A DNA stretch of 33,200 bases from Desulfonatronospira sp. (GCA_007125075.1 SLDX01000046.1:1-33200), one strand, 5' to 3'; positions 24,629-32,941 are shown, numbered from the stretch's first letter. Translations and numbers: made by a program. The notes: generated by a model from the sequence alone, not told the origin.

Positions 24629-27301
24629 TCATTTTTCGTCGCTTTTGATCTGATGATGATATCTTTTCTTAACCCATTCGATTTGATCCTGCCTGTCGCA
24701 TGACAACCCGTCTATTTGAGCTGCCTTGAGCTCATACAGGATCTTTCCGAAATGAGGTCCAGGCTCAAGTCCCAACTGCTTGAGATCCTTGCCTGAAAGC
24801 TGAGTCTGAATACCACGCAACTGAGTAATATAATAGGAAATATACCTTCGAAGCTCCTCTTTCTGTACTCTGGCCATGAGAAAAAGCTGTCCTTCCAGGG
24901 GGACGGGATTAAGGATGAAATATAAAGAACTGCGCTTGTCATCTCTTTGATGCCAGGCATACAGTTCTTTCATGGTTGTGTTGATCTGATGGCGCAGAGA
25001 AAAGACGAATGCTGATCTTTTTTGAGAAAAATTAAATCTGTTCAGGATGACCCGGACTTGTGCGTCATTGGTGTTGTGCAGCAATCCGAGCAGATAGATG
25101 ATCCATTTTTCAAACTTTTCCTCAAGATAGAGCAATTGGAACCAGTTGACCACCTTTTCCGTTTCCGAAAGAATATTCTTAATGGTCGGGGTGAGCTTGA
25201 GCAGGGGATGAATGTTTCTCAGCAATCCGAAATTGTCCATACGGATTATGCACAAAAGCGGATTGTCCTCTTCAAAGATCATCTTTAGCTCATGAAAGAT
25301 TCTGCTGCCTGAAAGCTGATGGAAAATATTCAGTTCCATGGCATTCTTGATCAGTTTTTCCGTCTGAGCACCGATCCTGAAACCGAATCTTTGTTCAAAA
25401 CGAATGGCCCGGACTATTCTGGTAGGATCTTCTACAAAACTAAGAGAATGCAGGACACGGATCACTTTTTCCTTAAGATCTTTCTGGCCTCCGAAAAAAT
25501 CCACCAACTTTCCGAAGTTCTCCGGATTAAGATGCACTGCCAGAGCATTAATGCTGAAGTCCCTGCGGTACAGATCCATCTTGATCGAGGAAAGCTCAAC
25601 AGTGGGCAGGGCGGCAGGGTGCTCATAATACTCCAGCCTGGCAGTGGCCACGTCGATCTTTTGCCCGTCTTTCCGGATGACTACCGCTGTCCTGAATTTT
25701 TGATGCGCCCGGACTCTGGCTTTTAAACGTTTGGCCAGAGCCCTGGCGAATTCTATCCCATCGCCTTCCACTACAAGGTCAACATCCAGATTTATCCGGC
25801 CAAGAAAAATATCCCGAACAAAACCTCCAACGCAGTAAACTTCAAAGCCCATATCCCGGGCCTGTTCACCGGCTGTCAGTAAAAGACTGTAAATGTCCTC
25901 AGGAAGTCTTTCCCTGAGCATGCGCTTTATGTTGCGCTCGCGCTTCTTTTTCGGGAACAGGGATTCCGGGATTCTTGCAGGTTCCTCGATCAGGGTATTG
26001 ATCAGATCAGTGCGGGTGACCACTCCGATTACGCTGTGATCCTCGATAACGGGTATGAGCCGTTGTTTCTGTCCGATGATGATTTCCATTACCCGGTAGA
26101 TATCCGAGTCTGGATCAATGGTCACTAGATCGGTAATCATGTATTCGCGGATAGGAATTTTTCCAAGACCGTGTCCAATGGCCTTGTCGGCAAGTTGATG
26201 CTCCAGTATGCCCACACATTCCTGACCTTTTTCCCGGATAACCGGTATAGCTTTCAATCCAAATCTGGTCATGACTTGCGAGGCAAGGGTGATTGTCTTG
26301 TTTTCCTCTATGGTTACCGCCGGGCTGGACATCAGATCGCCTGCCAGAATCTGTGGATTGACCTGAGAATAGAGCAGGCCGAACAGTTCATCCTTAACCT
26401 GAGTCAGACTCTTGTGCTTCAAATTGGCCGAAGCTGCAAAGGCATGTCCGCCACCGCCCATGGAGGAGCAAATTTTGCCCACATCCACGTCAGTAGTCCT
26501 GCTTCTGGCCACCAGATGCACCCGATCATGCATACGGCCTAAAGCAAAAAGTACTCTTATATTCTCAATATCCATCAATTTGTGGGCCAAAAGGGCGAAA
26601 TCCCCCACATAGTGCTCCAGTGAAATTTCCGTAACCAACACGTCAATCCCTTTTATTTTATGCGTAGTGGCTGACTCCAGCATATCGTTGAGAATGGAGA
26701 TCTGTTCCGCGCTCAAGTCCCGATTGACCATGTCGGAAATCATGTTCAGATCCATGCCCTGGGACAAGAGCCAGGAAGCTGCTGCAAAATCATGTCCGGT
26801 TGTGGACCTGAAAGTAAAACAGCCTGTATCTTCATAAACCCCAAGTCCCATGATGGTGGCTTCATCTTCAGAAAGCCTGATTTCTTCGGATATTAGTCTT
26901 TCAGTGAGAATTGAAATGGTGGACCCCCAGGGGCGAACCACTTCCAGTTCACCCTTCAGGTCTTCATCCGAATCTGGATGGTGGTCAAAGAGATGAATGC
27001 GCACGTCGTTTCTTTCCAGGAGCGGCTGGACATGCTTTACGCGGGATCTCTGCCTGGTGTCCACAATGACCAGTTGATGCACAGAATTCTGGTCAATGTC
27101 TTTAAATGATTTAAAATTATACAAATATGTGGCGCTTTGTATAAAAAAATTCTTAAGGTTTTTCTCCTGGCTTCCCGGAAAGATGAGCACTGAGTCCGGA
27201 TATATCTTGCTCGCGGCGATCATTGAAGACAAAGCGTCAAAGTCTGCGTTTACATGGCAGGTGATAACCGTATGAGCAGATATTTTATTTTTTTTCTGCA
27301 T
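24629..27301 (-). CDS. DHH-CBS-poly(A) polymerase/tRNA nucleotidyltransferase fusion
   Basis: The 890-aa protein has four domains. Residues about 10-320 form a DHH phosphoesterase (HVNADFDA at 16-23, later DTRQRSRV, DHHPDSD and a DHHA1 GGGGHAFAAS). A CBS pair follows at about 325-445. A class II nucleotidyltransferase comes next, with VGGFVRDIFLGR and the metal pair LDVDLVVEGD, and the RNA-binding helical region with EDPTRIVRAIRFEQRFGF after it. It probably adds A (or CCA) to tRNA 3' ends; enzymes of this architecture in deltaproteobacteria can be specific for the last A, with another enzyme adding CC. The sequence does not show which. It starts 3 bases after xerD and is probably co-translated. 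The ribosome site AGGA is 10 bases before the ATG. Confidence 0.92.
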   Translation of the reverse strand: MQKKNKISAHTVITCHVNADFDALSSMIAASKIYPDSVLIFPGSQEKNLKNFFIQSATYLYNFKSFKDIDQNSVHQLVIVDTRQRSRVKHVQPLLERNDVRIHLFDHHPDSDEDLKGELEVVRPWGSTISILTERLISEEIRLSEDEATIMGLGVYEDTGCFTFRSTTGHDFAAASWLLSQGMDLNMISDMVNRDLSAEQISILNDMLESATTHKIKGIDVLVTEISLEHYVGDFALLAHKLMDIENIRVLFALGRMHDRVHLVARSRTTDVDVGKICSSMGGGGHAFAASANLKHKSLTQVKDELFGLLYSQVNPQILAGDLMSSPAVTIEENKTITLASQVMTRFGLKAIPVIREKGQECVGILEHQLADKAIGHGLGKIPIREYMITDLVTIDPDSDIYRVMEIIIGQKQRLIPVIEDHSVIGVVTRTDLINTLIEEPARIPESLFPKKKRERNIKRMLRERLPEDIYSLLLTAGEQARDMGFEVYCVGGFVRDIFLGRINLDVDLVVEGDGIEFARALAKRLKARVRAHQKFRTAVVIRKDGQKIDVATARLEYYEHPAALPTVELSSIKMDLYRRDFSINALAVHLNPENFGKLVDFFGGQKDLKEKVIRVLHSLSFVEDPTRIVRAIRFEQRFGFRIGAQTEKLIKNAMELNIFHQLSGSRIFHELKMIFEEDNPLLCIIRMDNFGLLRNIHPLLKLTPTIKNILSETEKVVNWFQLLYLEEKFEKWIIYLLGLLHNTNDAQVRVILNRFNFSQKRSAFVFSLRHQINTTMKELYAWHQRDDKRSSLYFILNPVPLEGQLFLMARVQKEELRRYISYYITQLRGIQTQLSGKDLKQLGLEPGPHFGKILYELKAAQIDGLSCDRQDQIEWVKKRYHHQIKSDEK

Positions 27302-27304
27302 AAT

Positions 27305-28216
27305 TTAGAAGTCCTGTTTTTGAGAGCGGGGATGAAAGCGCTCATGTACGGATTTAAGTCTGTCGCTTTGTACGTGTGTATAGATCTCAGTTGCTGTTAT
27401 GTCTGAGTGCCCGAGAAGAATTTGAACCGTGCGCAGGTCAGCTCCGCCCTCCAGCAGATGGGTGGCAAACGAATGGCGCAGGGTATGGGGGGAAACATCC
27501 TTATTGATTCCAGCCTGCAGGGTATATTTTCTGACCATTTTCCAAACTCCCTGTCTTGAGAGTGCCTTGCCGGAGCGGTTCAGAAAAATATGCTCAGAAA
27601 GAGGAGAAAAAGTGCCGCGCCAGTTCTGCAGATAATAATCAAGCCACTTCATGCAACTGTAGTGCAGCGGAACTATGCGTTCCCTGGATCCCTTGCCCCA
27701 GACCCTGAGCGTCCCGGTCTGAGGGTCAAAATCAAGGAGTTTGATGTTGATCAGTTCAGAAACCCTCAGCCCTGCTGCATAAAGCATCTCCAGCATTGTT
27801 CTGTCCCTGATTCCCAGCTTGTCCTGCTCAGCCGCTTGGGCTAAAATCGTTTCGACCTCCTGGATGGACAAAACTTTGGGCAGTAATTGAGGCAGCTTAG
27901 GATTTTCAAGCATTCCTGCGGGGTTGTGCTTCATCAATCCCTGCTCGAGCAAAAAGGCGAAAAATCCGCGTAAAGAGGCCATATGCCTGGCTATGCTTCG
28001 GTTCTGCAGTCCCTTGCTGCGTAAGAGGAGCAGATATAAAAAGATAATCTGTTCATCCGCCTTTTGAACATCCATTTTTTTTTCCTTGAGAAAAACAAGG
28101 AAAGAGGTCAGATCTTCAGTGTAGGCTTGTACTGTTTTTTTTGCCAGCCCCTTGATCACCAGGATGTGTTCAAGGTATAGTTCAATTAGTTCGTACTGGT
28201 CTGTTTGTTCGGTCAA
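27305..28216 (-). CDS. xerD: Site-specific tyrosine recombinase XerD-type
   Basis: The 303-aa protein is a tyrosine recombinase of the XerC/XerD group, which resolves chromosome dimers at dif sites. The N-terminal SAM-like core-binding domain (about 1-95) has LAKKTVQAYTEDLTSF. Catalytic residues are R151 (AAGLRVSEL), K175, H244 and R247 (HTLRHSFATH), H270 (LLGHSD) and Y279. The TLRVWGKGSRERIVPL segment is typical. The only in-frame start that gives a full N-terminal domain is TTG at 28214-28216, with GGAG 9 bases ahead; the next ATG lies 48 codons later. It is the first gene of a pair with the tRNA nucleotidyltransferase fusion. There is no sign of an integrative element, so a housekeeping role fits. 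Confidence 0.9.
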   Translation of the reverse strand: MTEQTDQYELIELYLEHILVIKGLAKKTVQAYTEDLTSFLVFLKEKKMDVQKADEQIIFLYLLLLRSKGLQNRSIARHMASLRGFFAFLLEQGLMKHNPAGMLENPKLPQLLPKVLSIQEVETILAQAAEQDKLGIRDRTMLEMLYAAGLRVSELINIKLLDFDPQTGTLRVWGKGSRERIVPLHYSCMKWLDYYLQNWRGTFSPLSEHIFLNRSGKALSRQGVWKMVRKYTLQAGINKDVSPHTLRHSFATHLLEGGADLRTVQILLGHSDITATEIYTHVQSDRLKSVHERFHPRSQKQDF

Positions 28217-28329
28217 TGATATTTACTCCGCAAAAAAACTTTCAGGACAAGGCCTTCAGCCAGTTATTCAGCTTACCTGTACAGCCTTGCGCCTTCAAGC
28301 AGAAAAATATAGTTTAAGAAACAAAGATT

Positions 28330-28824
28330 ATGCAGGACATTTATATCAGTCTGGGATCTAATCAAGGTGTGCCTACAGTCAACCTCGACCGGGCGGTACT
28401 GGCTCTATGCGATAAACCCGGTCTGACATTGATTCGTAAGTCATCCCAGTATCAGACCGAACCCCAGGAATTCAAGAATCAGCCCTGGTTTACAAACCAG
28501 GTTGTCTGGATGAGCGCAGATAAGTACTGGACTCCCGAGGACCTTCTGTCTTTACTGAAAAAAATCGAAACTGATCTTGGACGCGTTCCCGGGCCGCGTT
28601 ACGGTCCCAGGCTGATTGATTTGGATATACTATTATTCGGCAATTTGATCCATCGGGAAAAAAGATTGATTCTGCCTCATCCGGGTTTGGCCAAAAGAGC
28701 ATTTATATTGATCCCTTTGCTGGAAATCAGTCCGGAACTGGCTCTTCCTGACGGCTCAAATGTCAAGGAATTGTTGAACAATCTGGATTTCACCTTACAG
28801 GAATACAGTATTTTTCAAACTTAA
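28330..28824 (+). CDS. folK: 2-amino-4-hydroxy-6-hydroxymethyldihydropteridine pyrophosphokinase
   Basis: This 164-aa HPPK transfers pyrophosphate from ATP to 6-hydroxymethyl-dihydropterin in folate synthesis. The start DIYISLGSNQG, the substrate-binding SQYQTEP and QPWFTNQVV, and the signature GPRYGPRLIDLDILLFG with metal-binding Asp97 and Asp99 are all present. Length is normal. The ribosome site is weak (AAGAAACAAAG). Divergent from xerD across a 113-base gap; the YHS gene follows 24 bases later, so the two may be co-transcribed. The rest of the folate pathway is not in the window. Confidence 0.95.
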   Translation: MQDIYISLGSNQGVPTVNLDRAVLALCDKPGLTLIRKSSQYQTEPQEFKNQPWFTNQVVWMSADKYWTPEDLLSLLKKIETDLGRVPGPRYGPRLIDLDILLFGNLIHREKRLILPHPGLAKRAFILIPLLEISPELALPDGSNVKELLNNLDFTLQEYSIFQT

Positions 28825-28848
28825 ACCAAAACTTAAAGGATAGACAAG

Positions 28849-29124
28849 ATGTTCAAGTTTATTATCATTGCCGTAGTCCTTTTTATCTTATACAAATTGT
28901 TGACCAATGACCGCAGAAAGCAGCAGGATTCGCGACTCAAAGAAAACGAAAAGCTTGCTGCTTCAGGAATCATGGTCAAGGACCCTGTGTGCGGAACCTT
29001 TGTGGACAAAAAAAGCGATGTACGGGTCAAAAACAAAGACGAAGTTCATTATTTCTGCAGCTATGATTGCCGGGACAAGTATCTGAAAAGACTTAAATCT
29101 TTTGAAACGACTAAAGTGGAATAG
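28849..29124 (+). CDS. Membrane-anchored YHS/TRASH-like metal-binding protein
   Basis: The 91-aa protein has an N-terminal membrane helix (about residues 2-18, KFIIIAVVLFILYKLL), a charged linker, and a YHS-type domain from about 43. The Cys pattern is DPVCG with Cys48, then HYFCSYDC with Cys70 and Cys74. YHS domains of this kind bind heavy metals or Fe-S and are often fused to metal-transport proteins; anchored single-domain versions occur next to unrelated housekeeping genes. With three Cys and a short anchor, a role in metal sensing or delivery at the membrane face is likely but not proven. The ATG has AAAGGA 8 bases ahead, and the gene follows folK by 24 bases. Confidence 0.85.
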   Translation: MFKFIIIAVVLFILYKLLTNDRRKQQDSRLKENEKLAASGIMVKDPVCGTFVDKKSDVRVKNKDEVHYFCSYDCRDKYLKRLKSFETTKVE

Positions 29125-29208
29125 CTTTAAGCCGCATTGTTTTTTATGTTGTTTATACGTGCTGGTGCATTTATTAAACCCGGCGAAAGAAAATAAAAAG
29201 AGGCGGGC

Positions 29209-29853
29209 ATGAAATTTTTTCTGGACAGCGCCAACATCGAAGAAATTGAAAAAGGTCTGGACCTGGGACTGGTGGATGGCGTGACCACGAATCCATCCTT
29301 GCTGGCTGCAGAAAATTCCGGCTGGAAAGAACTGGCCTCTGAAATATGCTCTAAAGTAAACGGACCGGTCAGTATTGAAGTAATGGAAACCGAAACTGAG
29401 CAAATGGTTCTCGAGGCAAAAAAACTTGCTGAACTCAGCCCGAATGTCGTGATAAAAATTCCCATGACCCTGCAGGGCATTAAGGCTGTAAAAGTTTTAT
29501 CCGCCGAAAACATACCCACCAATGTGACTCTTGTTTTCTCGCCGCTTCAGGCGCTGCTGGCGGCCAAAGCCGGAGCAGCATACGTAAGTCCTTTTGTCGG
29601 GCGACTCGACGATACCGGGCAAAGCGGGATGGACATAGTAGCCAGGATAATAAACATTTATGAAAATTACGGCTTCGCCGCTCAGATAATCGTCGCCAGC
29701 GTCAGAAATCCCGGCCATGTCCTGGAAGCCGCTGAAACAGGGGCGGACATAGCGACCATTCCATATAAGGTATTGTTGAAGCTGGCTGATCATCCCATGA
29801 CTGATCAGGGAATTCAGACTTTTGAAAAGGTGTGGAAGTCTGCACGAAAATAA
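29209..29853 (+). CDS. fsa: Fructose-6-phosphate aldolase / TalC-type transaldolase
   Basis: The 214-aa protein belongs to the short transaldolase group (Fsa/TalC), a beta-barrel Schiff-base aldolase. Motifs are KFFLDSANIEEI with Asp6, GLVDGVTTNPSLL, the catalytic Lys83 in KIPMT, then NVTLVFSPLQALLAAKAGA and YVSPFVGRLDD. It either splits fructose 6-phosphate into dihydroxyacetone and glyceraldehyde 3-phosphate or transfers a three-carbon unit between sugar phosphates. Sequence alone does not separate the two roles; TalC-like transaldolase is the common role where a full-length Tal is missing. The ATG has AGAGGCGGG ahead, and a strong terminator follows. Confidence 0.94.
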   Translation: MKFFLDSANIEEIEKGLDLGLVDGVTTNPSLLAAENSGWKELASEICSKVNGPVSIEVMETETEQMVLEAKKLAELSPNVVIKIPMTLQGIKAVKVLSAENIPTNVTLVFSPLQALLAAKAGAAYVSPFVGRLDDTGQSGMDIVARIINIYENYGFAAQIIVASVRNPGHVLEAAETGADIATIPYKVLLKLADHPMTDQGIQTFEKVWKSARK

Positions 29854-29880
29854 CAGATTTCTTAAATAATTTTCCAATAT

Positions 29881-29908
29881 AAAAGGTCATGATTTCGGAC
29901 CTTTTTTT
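29881..29908 (+). terminator. Intrinsic terminator after fsa
   Basis: The stem AAAAGGTC / GACCTTTT has an 8-9-base loop and runs into seven T residues. It starts 28 bases after the stop codon. Confidence 0.88.
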
Positions 29909-30100
29909 AAAAACATATATTTGTCCCATAATGTAAATTATGTAAACTTTTATTTATATATAGTGTGTATATATAATAAAAAGTTATGTTTCCATCCATT
30001 GTACAACTTTTACACTGAAATAAATCATCTTCAAGCATCTCCCCACCGTCGCTGTTACTGATCCTGTATTTTCTTTTTAATGAAAAATATCAGGGCCTCC
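29909..30100. other. AT-rich spacer beside IS630 relic
   Basis: No gene was found. It contains a run of TA-rich sequence at about 29950-29980. By position it should hold the catalytic half of the IS630 transposase if that element were intact, but no DDE-type coding sequence can be recognised in any frame. Confidence 0.5.
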
Positions 30101-30559
30101 TTAATGACTTGAGTTCATTTTTTTTAAAATGCGCTGCACACTCATATGTGATATCGATTGACTCATTTCCAGTTCCACCGCTTTTTCCGCCAGCAGCCTT
30201 ACCGTCCAGCGCCGGTGTCCCTCAGGAGGCTCAGAACATGCCAGATTGATCAGTTTTGCTTCAAAGACCTGATCAAATTTCATTTTCCGGGAAGATTTCT
30301 TCCGGACCCGTCCATTAAGCGCAGATTCAAGTCCGTGCTGAACAAAACGTCTTTTCAGGAGCTCTAACGTGCGTGTGGTTACTCCAAGAGCTCTGGCTGT
30401 ATTTGAAGCCTTCCAGTCTGGTCCTTCTGATCCTTTATCGCACAAAAGCAAAGCTCTGGCCCTGATAAATTTTCCAGCCGGGCTTTTTTTATTTTTGGTG
30501 ATTCTCTCGAGCTCTTTTCGCTCCCGCTCAGTCAAGACAATTCTATATCTTGGGGACAT
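30101..30559 (-). pseudogene. IS630-family transposase, N-terminal HTH part only
   Basis: The 152-aa frame is the DNA-binding half of an IS630-type transposase: LTERERKELERI, a helix-turn-helix with TARALGVTTRTLELLKRRF, and the conserved EPPEGHRRWTVRLLAEKAVE segment. The ATG at 30557-30559 has GAGG 5 bases ahead. The frame ends just after a run of eight A residues. A -1 shift there would continue as KKNELK, the residues expected next in the family, and then stop a few codons later. The DDE catalytic half is absent, so the gene is a truncated relic that can no longer transpose by itself; the A8 run may be a former frameshift site. Confidence 0.85.
30101..30559 (-). mobile_element. Remnant of an IS630-family insertion sequence
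   Basis: The element is represented only by the N-terminal transposase half. Clear terminal inverted repeats at its edges were not found. A TA-flanked palindrome lies 154 bases beyond the transposase start. Confidence 0.6.
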
Positions 30560-31023
30560 GGCGACCTCATTGTCTGCTTGCATGCACGATTGGTATCATA
30601 TCCAGCTGAATACGAAAAGATAAATGTTACAAGAATTAACGTTTCTTATTATGAACCTTGATTTTTCGCAGAAAAATAATCGAACCGGTGCAAATAAAAT
30701 GCTTAAATCTACTACGACACTTATAATTTTAAATTCAGCTTTTAAGCTTTAAATATAAGTGTCGTAATAGCTAAACGCTGGTAATTAAAAGAAAAATTGG
30801 TTAAAAAAAATCTATAAAAATGCGGTTCATGTTCACTGGATAAATAGACTTAGGCAGACATAATCAAATCCTTAAATCATCCAAGTTGATTCATATCATA
30901 AACCCGACTCTCAAGCACAGAGTGCTGAATCATGCACGACCGGATTTTGATTTGGTCTGTCGAAGCGAGTTTTACTGTTCGGCCAGGTTTCTGAACCTGT
31001 TTTCACTGATTCAGGTTAAATTG
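30560..31023. other. Spacer with palindrome and alternative hairpins
   Basis: No gene is supported in this 464-base gap. It holds the MITE-like palindrome at 30713-30766. Near the DUF374 stop there are three copies of the CAGGTT/AACCTG hexamer (30984-31018) that can pair in two alternative ways, one of which gives a CAGGTT-TCTG-AACCTG hairpin followed by TTTT on the plus strand. Confidence 0.45.
30711..30768. repeat. TA-flanked inverted repeat, MITE-like
   Basis: The arms TACGACACTTATA (30713-30725) and TATAAGTGTCGTA (30754-30766) are perfect 13-bp inverted repeats around a 28-base AT-rich centre that itself contains GCTTTTAAGC. Both ends can be read as TA next to CGACAC, as expected for a Tc1/mariner or IS630-type insertion into TA. 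Confidence 0.7.
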
Positions 31024-31647
31024 TTATTTCAACACTTTAAGTTTTTGCTCCAGGTAACGGGCTTGCGCGGAAATTTCCAGCGACTTGATTCTGGAAGGTA
31101 TTTTATAAGGCCGGCCATAAATTACTTCGCATCTGGACCAGATCCAGGGGATCTTAAATTTATCCCAGGAACGGACAAAGACATACCTGGTGCTCATCCT
31201 TACTCTTACCGGAACAATAAAGCCACGAATCCTTGAAGCCAGATAAATGATTCCTGGTTTAACCTCATGTCTTGGTCCCCGCGGACCATCTACAGTGAAC
31301 ACCGCGTCCCTGCCCTTTTCCTGCATTTGCCTCAAGGCCTCAAGCATGGCTTTAAGTCCTTGTCTTGAGCTTGACCCCCGGGCAAGATTAAAGCCAAGAC
31401 TGCTCAAAACTCTGGCCAATATTTCTCCGTCGCGGCTGGCGCTGACCACAGCCACGACTCCTTCATTGCGGTGCAGGTAGCAAAGAGGGAAAAGTTCATC
31501 ATGGTAAATGGCAAAGACTACAGGCTTTTTGTTTTTTCTGAGTTCTTGAACAGGGCCGTAATTAAGGCGATGGTAATCAAGGCTCAATGACCAGGCCTTG
31601 GATAAGAAGCTTAATAGCGGTGAGAATTTTATTCCCAGATTTTGCAT
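31024..31647 (-). CDS. DUF374 lysophospholipid acyltransferase-like protein
   Basis: The 207-aa protein matches the DUF374 group of the lysophospholipid acyltransferase superfamily. Landmarks are VVFAIYHDELFPL at 43-55 with His49-Asp50, VVSASRDGEILARVLSSLGFNLARGSSSRQG at 67-97, and TVDGPRGPRHEVKPGIIYLA around 118-137. Such enzymes are thought to acylate lipid A or phospholipid precursors at the inner membrane face; the true substrate is not known. There is no signal peptide, but the first 25 residues are amphipathic to hydrophobic. The start ATG has no clear ribosome site. Divergent from mqnA across a 211-base gap. Confidence 0.88.
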   Translation of the reverse strand: MQNLGIKFSPLLSFLSKAWSLSLDYHRLNYGPVQELRKNKKPVVFAIYHDELFPLCYLHRNEGVVAVVSASRDGEILARVLSSLGFNLARGSSSRQGLKAMLEALRQMQEKGRDAVFTVDGPRGPRHEVKPGIIYLASRIRGFIVPVRVRMSTRYVFVRSWDKFKIPWIWSRCEVIYGRPYKIPSRIKSLEISAQARYLEQKLKVLK

Positions 31648-31760
31648 GCCTTTACTTTAGGGAAACATCAGGTCCAAGACAAGCTGCATAATTCTTGATC
31701 CGGCTGGGAATTTTTCGGCCAGGGTAAAAGGGTTGCAAAAGACAATTTGTCCAGCTAAGT

Positions 31761-31790
31761 GTTTGCAAACATTTGTAAGTTTTCAAACTT
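31761..31790. promoter_or_regulatory. Two palindromes in the divergent DUF374-mqnA region
   Basis: GTTTGCAAAC (31761-31770) and AAGTTTTCAAACTT (31777-31790) are perfect or near-perfect palindromes 6 bases apart, upstream of both genes. They could be a dimer-binding operator. No further promoter consensus is clear. Confidence 0.35.
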
Positions 31791-31858
31791 TACTCATTTG
31801 AAACAGGAATCCAAGCATTGAATCAGAACCTGGAAAAATCTCAGGCTGGGCAATAATC

Positions 31859-32701
31859 ATGTGCATAGCAAAACTGCAAGTCGGCCGTATAGACTATCTG
31901 AATATCTGGCCTTTATTTTACAGCATCAATAAAGACAATTTAAATGAAAACATAAGTTTTGTAACCGGTCATCCTGCTCAACTGAACGCTATGCTGGCCC
32001 GAAAAAAGATTCACGTCTCCCCTTCTTCTTCCGTTGAATATTTATCAAGAGCTGAAAGATACCGTCTGCTTCCGGATTTAGGAATCAGCGCATTCGGAAG
32101 TGTGCAGAGTGTTTTGTTTTGTCTGCCTTTCCCCCGGGAAAAGCTTGGGGATTATGTGGAGAGCGGCGGGGAAATACTTCTGACCAGTGCTTCAGACACC
32201 TCACGCGGCCTGCTTCAGGTACTTTGGAAATTTTACTGGCAGCTTCCTTCTCCCATATGGAAAAACCTTGAGCCCGGCCAGGGGCTGCAGACCGGCAAAC
32301 CTTTCCTGGAGATAGGTGATCACGCCCTGCGCCTTAATTTCCGCGCTCCTGCCGGCTGGCATATCGTGGACCTGGCTTTGGAATGGAAAAAAATGACCAG
32401 CCTGCCCTTTGTGTTTGCCTTGTGGATTATCAACCGCGACTTGAGCATGCAGCAAAAAGTAATTCTCCACAGACTGACAGAAAAGCTTATACAGGCAAAA
32501 CAAACCATGCACGAAAATTATTCGCGGTTGTCCTCCAGATATCCTGCAAATGATTTCAGCCAGGAACACATTGTCTCTTACTGGGAAAGAATGGATTACG
32601 GGCTAGGTCCGGAACATCTGGCAGGTTTGACCGTGTTTGGAGAGTATCTGACCAGGCTGGACATCATCCAGGGCATGCCTGCTCTCGACTTTTTTAAATA
32701 A
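31859..32701 (+). CDS. mqnA: MqnA, chorismate dehydratase of the futalosine menaquinone pathway
   Basis: The 280-aa protein belongs to the MqnA/MqnD periplasmic-binding-protein-like enzymes. The N terminus LQVGRIDYLNIWPLFYSI and the segment LARKKIHVSPSSSVEYL match MqnA, which converts chorismate to 3-[(1-carboxyvinyl)oxy]benzoate, the first step of the futalosine route to menaquinone. TSASDTSRGLLQVL and RAPAGWHIVDLALEWKKMTSLPFVFALWI are also family segments. It has no signal peptide, as expected for a cytoplasmic enzyme. The ATG at 31859 has only a weak ribosome site. Other menaquinone genes are not in the window. Presence of MqnA implies menaquinone-based respiration. Confidence 0.92.
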   Translation: MCIAKLQVGRIDYLNIWPLFYSINKDNLNENISFVTGHPAQLNAMLARKKIHVSPSSSVEYLSRAERYRLLPDLGISAFGSVQSVLFCLPFPREKLGDYVESGGEILLTSASDTSRGLLQVLWKFYWQLPSPIWKNLEPGQGLQTGKPFLEIGDHALRLNFRAPAGWHIVDLALEWKKMTSLPFVFALWIINRDLSMQQKVILHRLTEKLIQAKQTMHENYSRLSSRYPANDFSQEHIVSYWERMDYGLGPEHLAGLTVFGEYLTRLDIIQGMPALDFFK

Positions 32702-32941
32702 TTACAGATTTAAGCTTTGAAATGTTTTTTAACTCAGAAGGCATGCTCGTGTTTCGAAGTGAGAATTCAAATTTTTGAAATAGATTTTTCAAAAGAAATG
32801 CGGAGGCGCAAGCCTGATGCAGCGTTTGCATGAAAATTGCTCAATGACAATCCATTCTGCTCGTGGCAGCAAATCTTGAAATACGGGCGGATACCGGAGG
32901 AAGGATTTCCGCCCCGGATTTCAACTGTGATTGACTGCTCT
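32702..32941. terminator. Spacer with hairpins downstream of rpsT
   Basis: On the minus strand after rpsT a long hairpin with GGGCGGA / TCCGCCC and flanking GAAAT / ATTTC lies at about 32877-32922, without a T-run. A second, smaller one (AGGC / GCCT, 32804-32815) is followed by CCGCATTTCTTTTG and is the better candidate for the end of the transcript. No gene is seen here. Confidence 0.45.

Noticed and set aside
27305-28216. Integrase of a genomic island
   Set aside because: The protein has the compact XerD layout and housekeeping neighbours; no tRNA gene, attachment-site repeat or phage gene lies beside it.
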